DNA from: Idiomarina sp. PL1-037 | GTDB taxonomy: Bacteria > Pseudomonadota > Gammaproteobacteria > Enterobacterales > Alteromonadaceae | Reading direction: 5' to 3' | Length of the DNA stretch: 64,000 bases | NCBI RefSeq assembly: GCF_034422975.1 | Contig: NZ_CP139873.1 | Span: 1,426,001-1,490,000, forward strand | Part shown: in pieces, positions 34,598-44,500 of the stretch | Layout of the letters: each line of letters starts with the position of its first letter | Position numbering within the stretch: position 1 is the stretch's first letter | Program-made: the position numbers and the translations under genes | The notes under the pieces: generated by a model | Seen by the model: the letters and a program-made list of their open reading frames with translations, nothing else | Database searches by the model: none | Told to the model about the DNA's origin: nothing

Positions 34598-37189
34598 ATG
34601 ACACAATTACCAAAGGCTAAATATCGTAAAGATTATCAAGAACCTGAATTCACAATAACGGATGTCGATTTAACCTTTAATCTTCATCCAACAGAAACTC
34701 GGGTAACGAGCGTCTTAAAAGTTGTACGGCAAGGCGATCATACAAAGCCTTTGGTACTCGACGGGGAACAACTCACCTTATTGAGCTTGAAAGTCGATAA
34801 TGAAGAGGTTGCCGAGGATGCATATCAATGCGATGAGAACAGCCTGACACTCAACACTTCTCTTAAGTCGTTTACTCTTGAAATTGAAAATAGCGTTAAC
34901 CCAACGACTAATGAAGCGCTTGAAGGCCTTTACCTGGCTGAAAACACTTTCTGTACGCAGTGCGAAGCAGAAGGGTTCCGGCGCATCACTTATTACCCCG
35001 ATCGGCCCGATGTTCTGGCAAAATTTACAACCACAATTATTGCCGATAAGGCAGATTTTCCATACTTATTATCAAATGGTAACCGCATAAAGCAGCTGGA
35101 TCTTGATAACGGAAAGCATATGGCAACCTGGCAGGATCCTTTTCCTAAGCCTTGTTACCTGTTTGCTCTTGTCGCGGGTAATTTCGATGTGTTACGTGAT
35201 GAATTTACTACCCGGGAAGGGCGTACCGTTGATTTAGAGCTCTTTGTTGATAAAGGTAATCTGGACAGAGCTGACCACGCCATGTTGTCGCTTAAAAACG
35301 CGATGAAATGGGATGAGGAGCGTTTCGATCTGGTCTACGATCTGGATATTTATATGATTGTAGCCGTCGATTTCTTCAATATGGGCGCCATGGAAAACAA
35401 AGGCCTGAACGTTTTCAATGCGAAGTATGTTTTGGCTAATCCAGCAACGGCAACCGATCAGGACTTTCTTAACGTTGAGTCCGTTATTGGTCACGAATAT
35501 TTTCACAACTGGACCGGTAACCGGGTGACGTGCCGTGACTGGTTCCAATTGAGCTTAAAAGAAGGGCTTACTGTTTTCCGCGATCAGGAGTTCAGCTCAG
35601 ATCTTGGCTCCAGAGCCGTCAACCGCATTCAGGATGTCCGCGTTATTCGAAGCCATCAGTTCGCCGAAGATGCAGGTCCCATGGCACATCCGATTCGCCC
35701 GGATAAAGTGGTTCAAATGAATAACTTTTATACGGTGACGGTCTATAACAAAGGCGCCGAAGTTATTCGAATGATCCATACTTTATTGGGAGAATCGGGC
35801 TTTCAGAAAGGCATGACGCTTTATTTTGAGCGTCACGATGGTAAGGCTGTAACTTGTGAAGATTTCGTTCAGGCTATGGAAGATGCAAACGGCGAGGATT
35901 TCAGTCGATTCCGTCATTGGTACTCGCAGGCAGGAACGCCGGTTGTTACAGCGGAGCAGTCTTACGATAAAGAAGCGAAACAACTGACCTTGGTGCTCAA
36001 ACAGGAAACCGCGTCTACGCCCGGACAAGAGCAAAAGGCTCCTTTCCATATCCCGGTTAAATGGTCAGCCTATAGTGAGCAGGGCGAAGAACTTTTATTA
36101 AGTGATAATAATTTACTGCACTTAAAAGAGAGTGAAACGACTTTCACCTTTGACAATGTTTCTGAGGAACCTATTTTATCCTTATTCGATAATTTCTCTG
36201 CGCCAGTAAAAGTGAAGCGCACCATAAGCGATGACGAGCTACGAGTACTGCTGGCTCATAGTAAAGATGACTTTAGTCGTTGGGATGCGGCACAGTCGTT
36301 GTTTACCCGAATAATTGAAAAGGGAATTGATGATCATTCCACTATTGAGCTCTCGGTACAAACTATTGATGCGTGTCGGAACCTGCTTCGCGCAAATACC
36401 GATCCTGCACTAAAAGCCCTGGCCTTAACGCTGCCTTCAGCCTCAACTATTGCTGATAATTATGAAACCATTCCGGTAGAAGCAATTAATACCCAGTTGA
36501 AGTCACTAAAAAAACAACTGGCAGTTGCGCTGGAGGATGATTTCAGCCAGCTTCTGAGTTCTTGTAAGTCAGAAAAAGCCTACCAGTTAGTGGGGGATGA
36601 AATAGCCAAACGTCAGCTGAAACAGGTTTGTTTAAGTTATTTAGCCGAACTAGACGACGCAGCGACCAATAAGTTGACACAACAATTTGACCAGGCCGAT
36701 AACCTGACTGATCAGCTGGGTGCAATGCAGGCCGGAGTCTGGGCAAATCATGCTATAGCTGAATCTTTACTTAATAAGTTTGAGCAGCAATGGCGTGGCG
36801 AAAAGCTGGTAATGGACAAGTGGTTCAGTACTCAGGCTCTTGCTAATAACGACGCAACGGTGGAGCGCGTTAAAGATTTAATGACGCATCCCGATTTTTC
36901 GTTGAAAAACCCAAACCGGGTGTATTCACTGCTTGCCGCGTTCACTCAGAATCAACCGCAGTTTCACAAAGCTGACGGGGCAGGGTATGAATTGATAGGC
37001 TCAGTCATTCAACAACTGAATACCAGTAACCCTCAGGTTGCTTCAAGACTGCTATCTGCTTTTGTCAGTTGGCGCCGGTATGATGAGAATCGCCAGCAAT
37101 TAATGCGCAATCAGCTTGAGTCTTTACGTCAATTGCCAAACCTGGCCAGTGACTTATTTGAAAAAATAGAAAGTTGTCTAACTGAATAA
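34598..37189 (+). CDS. pepN: aminopeptidase N (M1 family)
   Basis: The 863-residue enzyme matches Escherichia coli PepN in length and motifs. The substrate-anchor GAMEN is near residues 262-266, the zinc motif HEYFH is at 299-303, and the third ligand Glu follows in LKEGLTVFRDQEFS. An AAGGAAG site precedes the ATG. It cleaves N-terminal residues from peptides in the cytosol. It opens a block whose order (pepN, pyrD, zapC, rlmL, uup, rmf, fabA, lonH) is shared with E. coli. Confidence 0.97.
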   Translation: MTQLPKAKYRKDYQEPEFTITDVDLTFNLHPTETRVTSVLKVVRQGDHTKPLVLDGEQLTLLSLKVDNEEVAEDAYQCDENSLTLNTSLKSFTLEIENSVNPTTNEALEGLYLAENTFCTQCEAEGFRRITYYPDRPDVLAKFTTTIIADKADFPYLLSNGNRIKQLDLDNGKHMATWQDPFPKPCYLFALVAGNFDVLRDEFTTREGRTVDLELFVDKGNLDRADHAMLSLKNAMKWDEERFDLVYDLDIYMIVAVDFFNMGAMENKGLNVFNAKYVLANPATATDQDFLNVESVIGHEYFHNWTGNRVTCRDWFQLSLKEGLTVFRDQEFSSDLGSRAVNRIQDVRVIRSHQFAEDAGPMAHPIRPDKVVQMNNFYTVTVYNKGAEVIRMIHTLLGESGFQKGMTLYFERHDGKAVTCEDFVQAMEDANGEDFSRFRHWYSQAGTPVVTAEQSYDKEAKQLTLVLKQETASTPGQEQKAPFHIPVKWSAYSEQGEELLLSDNNLLHLKESETTFTFDNVSEEPILSLFDNFSAPVKVKRTISDDELRVLLAHSKDDFSRWDAAQSLFTRIIEKGIDDHSTIELSVQTIDACRNLLRANTDPALKALALTLPSASTIADNYETIPVEAINTQLKSLKKQLAVALEDDFSQLLSSCKSEKAYQLVGDEIAKRQLKQVCLSYLAELDDAATNKLTQQFDQADNLTDQLGAMQAGVWANHAIAESLLNKFEQQWRGEKLVMDKWFSTQALANNDATVERVKDLMTHPDFSLKNPNRVYSLLAAFTQNQPQFHKADGAGYELIGSVIQQLNTSNPQVASRLLSAFVSWRRYDENRQQLMRNQLESLRQLPNLASDLFEKIESCLTE

Positions 37190-37212
37190 TTATTTAAAGG
37201 TATTAACCAACG

Positions 37213-37440
37213 GTGATCATTGAGTATGTTTTTAACCTAAGTATGAGCTACCAGGAATTTTGTGATGTCTATTACAGTAAAGGTTATCAACAAATTGTAG
37301 TCACGACCGTTAATGGCACGCGGGTAGCCCTACCCGCGGGTCGTTTAATTCCTTTTATTGATAATAAGGGGGTGCGCGGACGCTTCCTTTTGCAAGTTGA
37401 TGAACAGCAAAAGTTCGTGGGATTAAAACGGCTAACATAG
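37213..37440 (+). CDS. DUF2835 family protein
   Basis: A 75-residue protein beginning at a GTG. It has a DUF2835 pattern: an N-terminal strand, SYQEFCDVYYSKGYQQIVVTTVNGTRVALPAGRLIPFIDNKGVRGRF, and a final FVGLKRL. Function is unknown; the beta-rich fold with VALPAxxLxPF is widespread in marine gammaproteobacteria. It follows pepN by 23 bp. The ribosome binding site is weak. Confidence 0.85.
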   Translation: MIIEYVFNLSMSYQEFCDVYYSKGYQQIVVTTVNGTRVALPAGRLIPFIDNKGVRGRFLLQVDEQQKFVGLKRLT

Positions 37441-37636
37441 AGTCCATTCAGTTAAACTAAATAGTTATATTATTTTACTTACCATATCTGGTCTAAACAC
37501 CTGTTTTTAGCGTGAATAAGCGTTGAAACCCCAGCGTAAATGTCCGACAATAACATCAATCATATATTCTCTGGCCGTGGGCCGCATTTGGGCTTGCCTG
37601 CGACGTTTCACCAACAACCTCAAGGACTCTGTAATT

Positions 37637-40600
37637 ATGTCGTTGGTCGATAGTCAATCTCCGGTTTTACTGGAAAAAGTCGTTGAATTGATAAATAAGA
37701 AAGTTCCCGCCTCTCAAGCGCACTTAGTAGCAGATTTTGCCAAGCGCTTATATCGTAATATTGCCAGTGATGATTTAACCAACCGCCACGATAGTGATAT
37801 GTACGGTGCAGTTTTGGGTTTATGGCATAGTTTTAATGAATATAAACCCGGTGATAAAGCACTGATAAAAGTATATAACCCTGAAGTTCCTGCGGACGGT
37901 TGGGAGTCTCCCCATACCATTATTGAAATTATTCAAAATGATATGCCGTTTATGGTTGATTCAGTACGAATGGCACTGGCTCGTCTGGGTATTACATCGC
38001 ATTTATTACTGCATATGCCGTTGAGTCATAAACGAGACAAAAATAGTCAGGTTACTGAATTACAGAAACCCGGAACCCGTAGCGAAGATAACTATGTCGA
38101 CACGGTCTTTCTTATTGAAATAGACCGCCAAACCAGCAAAGAAGAAATAAAAACGTTAAAAAGTGAGTTGGTGTCGGTAATGGAAGAAATCAGTCTTGCA
38201 GTTGAAGACTGGCAGGCTATGCGTCAGCGTTTGCAGTCGGTTTCAGAACAGCTTGATCACGACTTTTATCCGGGCTCGAAAAAAGAAAAGAAAGAAATTA
38301 AGCAATTTTTACAGTGGCTGGCCAATGATAATTTCACATTAACTGGTTACCGTTCCTATGAACTAACCCCAGTGAAAGGGGACTACGAACTCAAACAGGT
38401 TAAAGATTCCAGTCTGGGGCTAATGAAAAATTCCGTTAGTGAAAAAGGGCGTTTGGTTTCCAGCTTACCTGAAGATGCGCGCGAAATAACACAAAACGAA
38501 CGCTTGTTACTGTTGACTAAAACCAACTCGAAATCGCGGGTCCATCGTCCGGCATACTCCGACTACATTGGCGTTAAACGCTTTAACCAAGATGGCGAAG
38601 TAGTAGGTGAAGACCGCTTTATTGGTTTGTATTCGGCAAACTTTTACAACAATAGTGCACGTGATATCCCGTTGGTGAGTGAGAAAATATCGCGCGTATT
38701 GGACATGTCAGGCTTCGCTCCGCAGTCTCACGCGGCTAAAGCACTGTTGAATATTTTAGAGACCTATCCTCGTGATGAAATTGTGCAGGCAGAAGAAGAC
38801 GATCTGTTAACGGTTGGTTTGGGTGTGTTGCAAATGCAAGAACGCGACATGACCCGCGCTTTTCTGCGCCGCGATATTTTCGGCCGCTTTATGTCGTGCA
38901 TGGTTTATGTGCCAAAAGAGCGCTATAACACCTTGTTACGTCAACGAACTCAAAGTGTGTTGGCGCGTACATTGAAAACCGAATACGACGTCGACTTTAC
39001 CACTTATTTTTCAGAGTCTTCGTTAGCAAGAACGCATTATACCGTGCGTTTGAGCGAAGACCATCAGGATGTGAACGTGAAAGAATTAGAACAGAACTTA
39101 ATTGAAGCGGCGCGCACGTGGGAAGACAATTTCGAACGTATTTTGCAATCCACTTTCGGCGAAGCAAATGCTACCCGTTTAAATAAGCGGTACGCTATGG
39201 CATTTCCCCGTGCGTATAAAGAAGATGTTTTACCATCGGTAGCAATTTCAGACATAAAACAACTGGAGTCCTTAAACGACGAACATAAACTGGGTATGGT
39301 GTTATACCGTGCTCAGGAAGAAAAAGACGACAGTAAACATCTGCATTTGAAGTTGTTCCATAAAGACGAGCCGATTCACCTGTCGGACGTATTGCCGATG
39401 CTCGAAAACTTCGGATTACGTGTCATCGGCGAAAGTCCTTACCAGATTAAAACGAGCGACGGTGATGTCTACTGGGTTCTCGATTTCCACATGCTTCATA
39501 CGGCAGGTTCATTGAATCTGGAAGAAAGTCGAGAAACCTTCCAGAGAGCCTTTGCGTTAGTCTGGAAAGGTAAGTTAGAAGACGATGGCTTCAACCGCTT
39601 AGTACTAGGCGCCGGAATGAACGGCCGTCAGGCGACTATTTTACGTATGTTTGCGAAGTACATGCGCCAAATTGGTACTACATTCAGTCAAAGCTACATA
39701 GAGAGCACTTTCAGTAAGTATCCTTTGCTGGCCAAGCTGGTTGTGAAGATGTTTTACAGCAAGTTTGAACCGGGCACAAAAGGAGTCGAGAAAAAGCTCG
39801 AAGCACTTCATACCCGTATTAATACCGAGTTGGACAACGTTGCCAACCTTGATGACGATCGTATTATTCGTCGCTATGTGGAATTGATAGATGCTGCGTT
39901 ACGTACCAACTTCTTCCAGAAAGACGAGCAGGGCAACGACAAACCGTATATTTCGGTTAAGTTCTTACCTGAACTGGTACCGGAAATGCCATTACCGTTA
40001 CCTAAGTTTGAGATATTTGTTTACTCGCCGAAAGTCGAAGGTGTGCACCTTCGTGGTGGTAAAGTAGCCCGCGGCGGATTGCGCTGGTCAGACCGTCGTG
40101 AAGACTTCCGCACCGAAGTACTTGGTCTGGTTAAAGCTCAGCAAGTGAAAAACACCGTTATTGTTCCTGTAGGGGCAAAAGGTGGCTTTATTTGTAAAGC
40201 TTTACCAGAAGACAGAGAAGGCATGATGGTCGAAGGTAAAGAGTGCTATAAAACCTTTATCCGTGCGTTACTCGACATTACCGATAACATCGTTGAAGGC
40301 GAAATTGTTCCGCCGAAAAGTGTTGTTCGTCGCGACGAAGACGATCCATACCTGGTTGTTGCAGCAGATAAAGGCACTGCAACTTTTTCTGATATCGCTA
40401 ACGGCATCTCAGCTGAATATAATTTCTGGCTGGGTGATGCCTTTGCATCAGGCGGCTCAGTTGGCTATGACCATAAGAAAATGGGTATTACCGCTCGTGG
40501 TGCCTGGGAGTCAGTTAAGCGCCATTTCCGCGAAATGGGTATCGACTGTCAAACCACAGACTTTACCTGTGTTGCCATTGGTGACATGGGTGGCGATGTA

Positions 40601-42484
40601 TTTGGTAACGGCATGTTGCTGTCCAAGCACACGTGCTTACAAGCGGCATTTAACCACTTGCATATCTTTATTGACCCGCAACCAAATGCGGCAAAATCCT
40701 GGGAAGAGCGTGACCGTTTATTTAAAATGCCGCGTTCAAGCTGGGATGATTACAACCGCGAATTGATTTCAAAAGGTGGTGGTATTTTCTCAAGAAGTGC
40801 AAAAGCGATTGAGCTAACACCTGAAATTAAGAAAATGCTGGGTACCCAGAAAAAATCAATGACACCGAATGATTTGATCAAAGCCTGCTTAACGATGAAA
40901 GTTGATCTTATCTGGAATGGGGGTATCGGCACTTACGTAAAAGGTAAAGCAGAAACCGACAGTGATGTTGGCGACCGTGCTAACGATGCACTGCGCGTAA
41001 ACGGCCACGAGCTGAACGCAAAAATTATCGGTGAGGGCGGCAACTTAGGCTTTACTCAATTAGGCCGTATTGAATTTGCGCAAAACGGCGGTCGAGTCAA
41101 CACCGACTTTGTCGATAACGTAGGTGGCGTTGATTGTTCAGATAACGAAGTTAACATTAAAATCTTATTGAACGGTTTAGTTAACAGCGGCGAGCTGACG
41201 AAGAAACAACGCGATAAACTGCTTTACGACATGACCGATGATGTCGCGAAAATTGTGCTGGATGACTGTAACAGACAAACACAGTCAATTTCGGTAACAG
41301 CGTTGCGCGGCACCGATCAAGTGAAAGAATACACGCGGTTTATTCATCACCTTGAGCGCGAGCATTCGTTGAATCGTCAGCTTGAGTTTTTACCTGATGA
41401 TGATGAATTAGTTGAGCGTCAGGCAACAAATCAGGGCTTAACACGTCCGGAATTGTCCATTGTTACCGCTTACGGAAAGATGGTTCTGAAAGAGCAGTTG
41501 ATAACGGATGAAATTACGGAAGACCCGTACCACATGCGTGAACTTTTTGACTCTTTCCCAGAGGCCTTACGTGATCGTTTTGCTGACAGCATGGTATCTC
41601 ATCCGCTAAAAGGTCAGATTATTGCCACTAAGCTTGCCAATAATATCGTTAACGATATGGGACCAAATTTCGTTTTCCGCAAGCAGGAGGCAACTGGTTC
41701 GACAGTTGCTGAAATAGCTTCTGCTTACGTAGTAGCCCGTGAGTGCTTTAAAGTTGAAGAACTGTGGGAACAAATTGAAGCGCTGAATAATAAAGTGCCA
41801 GCAGAAGTTCAGAATGAAGTTTTATTCCAGCTTCGTCGTATGGTGCGCCGCGCAACTCGCTGGTTCTTGCGCCACCGTAACCCAGCTCTGAGTGGTATTC
41901 AGGAACACTTAGACTTCTACATGGGAGCATTTGACGACTTACGCGAAAACAGCCTTAAGTATATGGTTGAAGATGAAGCCAAAGTCATTGAAGAAACAAT
42001 TGAGAAGTACAAAGAGCACGGCTTCCCGGCCAAGCTGGCAAAAAACATTGCGAGCTTGAGTACCATATTTTCTGCGATGGATCTTGCTGAAGTTGCTAAT
42101 GAAACAGGACAGTCATTCAAGACAGTTGGTACGCTTTACTTCCGTTTGGGTGCGGAAATAAACTTACATTGGTTCTTAATACAAATTAATAACCAACCGG
42201 TGGCGAACCATTGGCAAGCTCTGGCAAGAGCGGCATTCCGTGAAGAGCTCGATTGGCAACAACGTTCGTTAACTCAAGTTGTGCTGCGCTCAACACCAGA
42301 CGTCAGTGACCCGGAGAAGATGATCAGCGAGTGGATAGAACAAAACGAAGTGTTGTTATCTCGTTGGCAGCAAATGCTATCAGACTTCCGCACAACGAAG
42401 AGCCACGAGTTTGCCAAATTCTCCGTTGCTTTGCGCGAACTTATGCTGTTGAGCCACAACTGTGCACCTAAAGTGATCAGTTAA
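37637..42484 (+). CDS. gdhB: NAD-dependent glutamate dehydrogenase, large (about 180 kDa) type
   Basis: From the ATG at 37637 the product has 1615 residues, the usual size of the large GDH class. An in-frame upstream start would add 38 residues not typical of the family. The N-terminal third holds ACT-like regulatory regions. The catalytic part lies in the middle: VHLRGGKVARGGLRWSDRREDFRTEVLGLVKAQQVKN, PVGAKGGF with the catalytic Lys, then IGDMGGDVFGNGML and IIGEGGNLGFTQLGR of the NAD domain. It converts glutamate to 2-oxoglutarate and ammonia, feeding amino-acid carbon into the TCA cycle, in line with the many peptidases and amino-acid transporters here. Its stop overlaps the pyrD start. Confidence 0.96.
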   Translation: MSLVDSQSPVLLEKVVELINKKVPASQAHLVADFAKRLYRNIASDDLTNRHDSDMYGAVLGLWHSFNEYKPGDKALIKVYNPEVPADGWESPHTIIEIIQNDMPFMVDSVRMALARLGITSHLLLHMPLSHKRDKNSQVTELQKPGTRSEDNYVDTVFLIEIDRQTSKEEIKTLKSELVSVMEEISLAVEDWQAMRQRLQSVSEQLDHDFYPGSKKEKKEIKQFLQWLANDNFTLTGYRSYELTPVKGDYELKQVKDSSLGLMKNSVSEKGRLVSSLPEDAREITQNERLLLLTKTNSKSRVHRPAYSDYIGVKRFNQDGEVVGEDRFIGLYSANFYNNSARDIPLVSEKISRVLDMSGFAPQSHAAKALLNILETYPRDEIVQAEEDDLLTVGLGVLQMQERDMTRAFLRRDIFGRFMSCMVYVPKERYNTLLRQRTQSVLARTLKTEYDVDFTTYFSESSLARTHYTVRLSEDHQDVNVKELEQNLIEAARTWEDNFERILQSTFGEANATRLNKRYAMAFPRAYKEDVLPSVAISDIKQLESLNDEHKLGMVLYRAQEEKDDSKHLHLKLFHKDEPIHLSDVLPMLENFGLRVIGESPYQIKTSDGDVYWVLDFHMLHTAGSLNLEESRETFQRAFALVWKGKLEDDGFNRLVLGAGMNGRQATILRMFAKYMRQIGTTFSQSYIESTFSKYPLLAKLVVKMFYSKFEPGTKGVEKKLEALHTRINTELDNVANLDDDRIIRRYVELIDAALRTNFFQKDEQGNDKPYISVKFLPELVPEMPLPLPKFEIFVYSPKVEGVHLRGGKVARGGLRWSDRREDFRTEVLGLVKAQQVKNTVIVPVGAKGGFICKALPEDREGMMVEGKECYKTFIRALLDITDNIVEGEIVPPKSVVRRDEDDPYLVVAADKGTATFSDIANGISAEYNFWLGDAFASGGSVGYDHKKMGITARGAWESVKRHFREMGIDCQTTDFTCVAIGDMGGDVFGNGMLLSKHTCLQAAFNHLHIFIDPQPNAAKSWEERDRLFKMPRSSWDDYNRELISKGGGIFSRSAKAIELTPEIKKMLGTQKKSMTPNDLIKACLTMKVDLIWNGGIGTYVKGKAETDSDVGDRANDALRVNGHELNAKIIGEGGNLGFTQLGRIEFAQNGGRVNTDFVDNVGGVDCSDNEVNIKILLNGLVNSGELTKKQRDKLLYDMTDDVAKIVLDDCNRQTQSISVTALRGTDQVKEYTRFIHHLEREHSLNRQLEFLPDDDELVERQATNQGLTRPELSIVTAYGKMVLKEQLITDEITEDPYHMRELFDSFPEALRDRFADSMVSHPLKGQIIATKLANNIVNDMGPNFVFRKQEATGSTVAEIASAYVVARECFKVEELWEQIEALNNKVPAEVQNEVLFQLRRMVRRATRWFLRHRNPALSGIQEHLDFYMGAFDDLRENSLKYMVEDEAKVIEETIEKYKEHGFPAKLAKNIASLSTIFSAMDLAEVANETGQSFKTVGTLYFRLGAEINLHWFLIQINNQPVANHWQALARAAFREELDWQQRSLTQVVLRSTPDVSDPEKMISEWIEQNEVLLSRWQQMLSDFRTTKSHEFAKFSVALRELMLLSHNCAPKVIS

Positions 42485-43488
42485 TGTACAACCTAATAAA
42501 ATCATTTTTGTTTCGTCAGGATCCTGAGAAAACGCACGAATTAATGCTCGGGATCCTGAATAAATGGCATCGCACACCGTTGTCGCTGTTTTGGAAACAA
42601 AACGTAGCCAGCAAACCGGTTCGGGTTATGGGGATTGATTTCCCTAACCCGGTCGGTTTAGCCGCTGGTCTTGATAAAAACGCCGAGTGTATAGACGCAT
42701 TTTCTCAGATGGGTTTTGGCTTTATCGAAGTGGGTACGGTGACCCCTGTAGCTCAGCCGGGTAATGATAAGCCTCGTTTATTCCGCTTGACCGAAGACGA
42801 AGCAATTATTAACCGCATGGGTTTTAATAACCATGGGGTTGATGAGCTTGTTAAAAATGTCAAAGCGTCTTCTTATAAAGGCGTGTTAGGTATTAATATC
42901 GGTAAAAACAAAAACACGCCGGAAGAACAGGCCATTGATGACTACCTTGCGTGTCTGAATAAAGTTTATCCGTACGCAGACTATGTCACGATTAACATTT
43001 CATCACCTAATACCCCGGGGTTAAGAGATCTCCAGCACGGCTCCAGTCTTGATGGTTTATTGTCCAAGCTAAAAGCTACTCAGCTCGCTCTGGCAAAAGA
43101 GCATGATCGCTATGTTCCGTTGGTAGTTAAAATAGCTCCGGATCTTGAAGATCATGAAGTTGAAGTCATGGCGCAGTCATTATTAAAAAATGAAATGGAC
43201 GGCGTAATAGCCACCAATACAACGTTGTCGCGTGACGGATTGCAAAGTAGTCAGGCAGGTGAAGCTGGCGGCTTAAGCGGTAAACCACTTCAGGATAAAA
43301 GTACTCGAGTGATAGAGTTGTTGTATAAAACTTTGCAAAGAAAAATACCGGTGATTGGCGTTGGAGGTATCGATTCAGCTGAGTCGGCAGAAGCTAAACT
43401 CAAAGCAGGAGCTAGCCTGGTACAAATTTACACTGGGTTTATCTATCAAGGTCCAGGGCTAATTCGCTCAATTGTTAGTCACTTGTAA
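42484..43488 (+). CDS. pyrD: dihydroorotate dehydrogenase (quinone), class 2
   Basis: The 334-residue protein is a class 2 enzyme. It has an N-terminal membrane-associating helix pair (MYNLIKSFLFRQDPEKTHELML), NPVGLAAGLDKNAE, GFIEVGTVTP, the NISSPNTPGLRDLQ segment with the catalytic Ser, and VGGIDSAESAEAKLKAGASLVQIYTGFIYQGP binding FMN phosphate. It oxidises dihydroorotate to orotate with ubiquinone. Its ATG overlaps the glutamate dehydrogenase stop (TAATG), so it is translationally coupled to that long gene, which is unusual for a pyrimidine gene. Confidence 0.97.
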   Translation: MYNLIKSFLFRQDPEKTHELMLGILNKWHRTPLSLFWKQNVASKPVRVMGIDFPNPVGLAAGLDKNAECIDAFSQMGFGFIEVGTVTPVAQPGNDKPRLFRLTEDEAIINRMGFNNHGVDELVKNVKASSYKGVLGINIGKNKNTPEEQAIDDYLACLNKVYPYADYVTINISSPNTPGLRDLQHGSSLDGLLSKLKATQLALAKEHDRYVPLVVKIAPDLEDHEVEVMAQSLLKNEMDGVIATNTTLSRDGLQSSQAGEAGGLSGKPLQDKSTRVIELLYKTLQRKIPVIGVGGIDSAESAEAKLKAGASLVQIYTGFIYQGPGLIRSIVSHL

Positions 43489-43552
43489 TGATTAAGTGAC
43501 TTTAGTATCTTATCGCAAAGCTTAAATTCTTCTAATAATAAAGGCTAACATC

Positions 43553-44107
43553 GTGGAATCGGAATCCCATTGGTTATGGTTATTCAATACAGAAAGCGGC
43601 AAGCTTAGCGTCAAGCTAAGTGATACCGAGGTATTTGATACACCTTACAAACCGAGTCAGCTAGTCAATATTCACTTTAATGAACAAATGATGGACATTG
43701 AAGACGCGACGACCTTCCAGAGCGTTAGTGAAACATTGGAGGCTTACCCAGCTGATAAAATGCCTTGCGCACCGAAAAATGCGGCTCTTAATACAACGGC
43801 ATGGTGTCGCTTTGGTCGTCCTCAAATGCCACAGAGTTGGCATTTTCAAAAATCTGATATTAGCGAATGGCCGGTAGAGCGGCGTTTATGCGAATTGAAC
43901 TCAGGTTTTGATCAGGGGCTGTTCTTAATTCTTGATACCGATGATGAATTTGCGACTTGCTTACTGTTAAGTAACGGCATGCAGCTTTCTGCAATTAAAT
44001 CTCTGCGTCAGTATCATGTCATTAAAGTCACTTTAAACCGCTTGTTACCGGCAACCGTTGATTTAGCTTTGTCGGCCCAGTCTGACTGGAGTCAGAAACT
44101 GGCGTAA
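43553..44107 (+). CDS. zapC: cell division protein ZapC
   Basis: The 184 residues match ZapC: a start with SHWLWLFNTESGKLSVKLSDTEVFDTPYK, then LCELNSGFDQGLFLILDTDDEFATCLLLS, and adjacency to pyrD as in Escherichia coli. ZapC binds FtsZ and stabilises protofilament bundles at the division site. The start is a GTG at 43553, with AAAGG about 10 bp upstream. Confidence 0.9.
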   Translation: MESESHWLWLFNTESGKLSVKLSDTEVFDTPYKPSQLVNIHFNEQMMDIEDATTFQSVSETLEAYPADKMPCAPKNAALNTTAWCRFGRPQMPQSWHFQKSDISEWPVERRLCELNSGFDQGLFLILDTDDEFATCLLLSNGMQLSAIKSLRQYHVIKVTLNRLLPATVDLALSAQSDWSQKLA

Positions 44108-44110
44108 CTC

Positions 44111-44135
44111 TTTTAAGGAAAAACCTTAAAATTTT
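44111..44135 (+). terminator. possible terminator after zapC
   Basis: TTTTAAGG and CCTTAAAA form an 8-bp AT-rich stem with an AAAAA loop, followed by TTTT, 3 bp after the zapC stop. The low GC content makes it a weak candidate. Confidence 0.45.
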
Positions 44136-44221
44136 AGTGTATTTTCGGGATTTATTTAGGACTTTGTTCTAAGAAAGGGGGGCTTAGCAGGAAAATATTA
44201 ATAAATACTTATTCCGGACGT

Positions 44222-44298
<77 letters not shown>

Positions 44299-44315
44299 TC
44301 CGATTGAGAGCGCAT

Positions 44316-44345
44316 AGTATAGTGATAATTCGTACCACGCAAGCT
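44316..44345 (-). promoter_or_regulatory. putative promoter of the initiator tRNA gene
   Basis: On the minus strand a TATACT -10-like box (plus-strand 44316-44321) lies about 18 bp before the tRNA 5' end. It is followed by a GC-rich discriminator (GCGC), as in stringently controlled stable-RNA promoters. A -35 resembling GCTTGC lies about 17 bp further upstream but is weak. Confidence 0.4.
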
Positions 44346-44413
44346 TTATTTAAACCAACCGCATAGTATTTATACAAATACGGTTTAACTGCTGTTTTAT
44401 TAGTCATTCTCTT

Positions 44414-44470
44414 TGTAATTCCCTTATTTCAGCTGGAATTACAGACAGCCACTGAGCTCTCCGTTATAAT
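44414..44470 (+). promoter_or_regulatory. putative rlmKL promoter with an overlapping inverted repeat
   Basis: A perfect 9-bp inverted repeat, TGTAATTCC ... GGAATTACA with 12 bp between, spans 44414-44443. A CAGACA box at 44442-44447 lies 17 bp before TATAAT at 44465-44470, a good sigma-70 pair about 30 bp before the rlmKL start. The repeat ends at the -35, so it may be an operator or an upstream hairpin. Confidence 0.5.
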
Positions 44471-44500
44471 TGTCACCTTAATTTTTTAGGCGAAGTTTCT

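Noticed and set aside
37523..37636. In-frame 38-codon extension upstream of the glutamate dehydrogenase start
   Set aside because: The MSLVDS start at 37637 fits the family and has AAGGA upstream; the extension is Arg/Cys-rich and not family-like.
40263..40766. Open frame of 167 codons on the plus strand inside the glutamate dehydrogenase gene
   Set aside because: It is an alternative frame within the catalytic domain of a clearly real gene and has no start signal or domain.
44161..44221. Possible terminator after the initiator tRNA
   Set aside because: Only a 5-bp CTAAG/CTTAG stem with a large loop and no T-run is visible on the minus strand.
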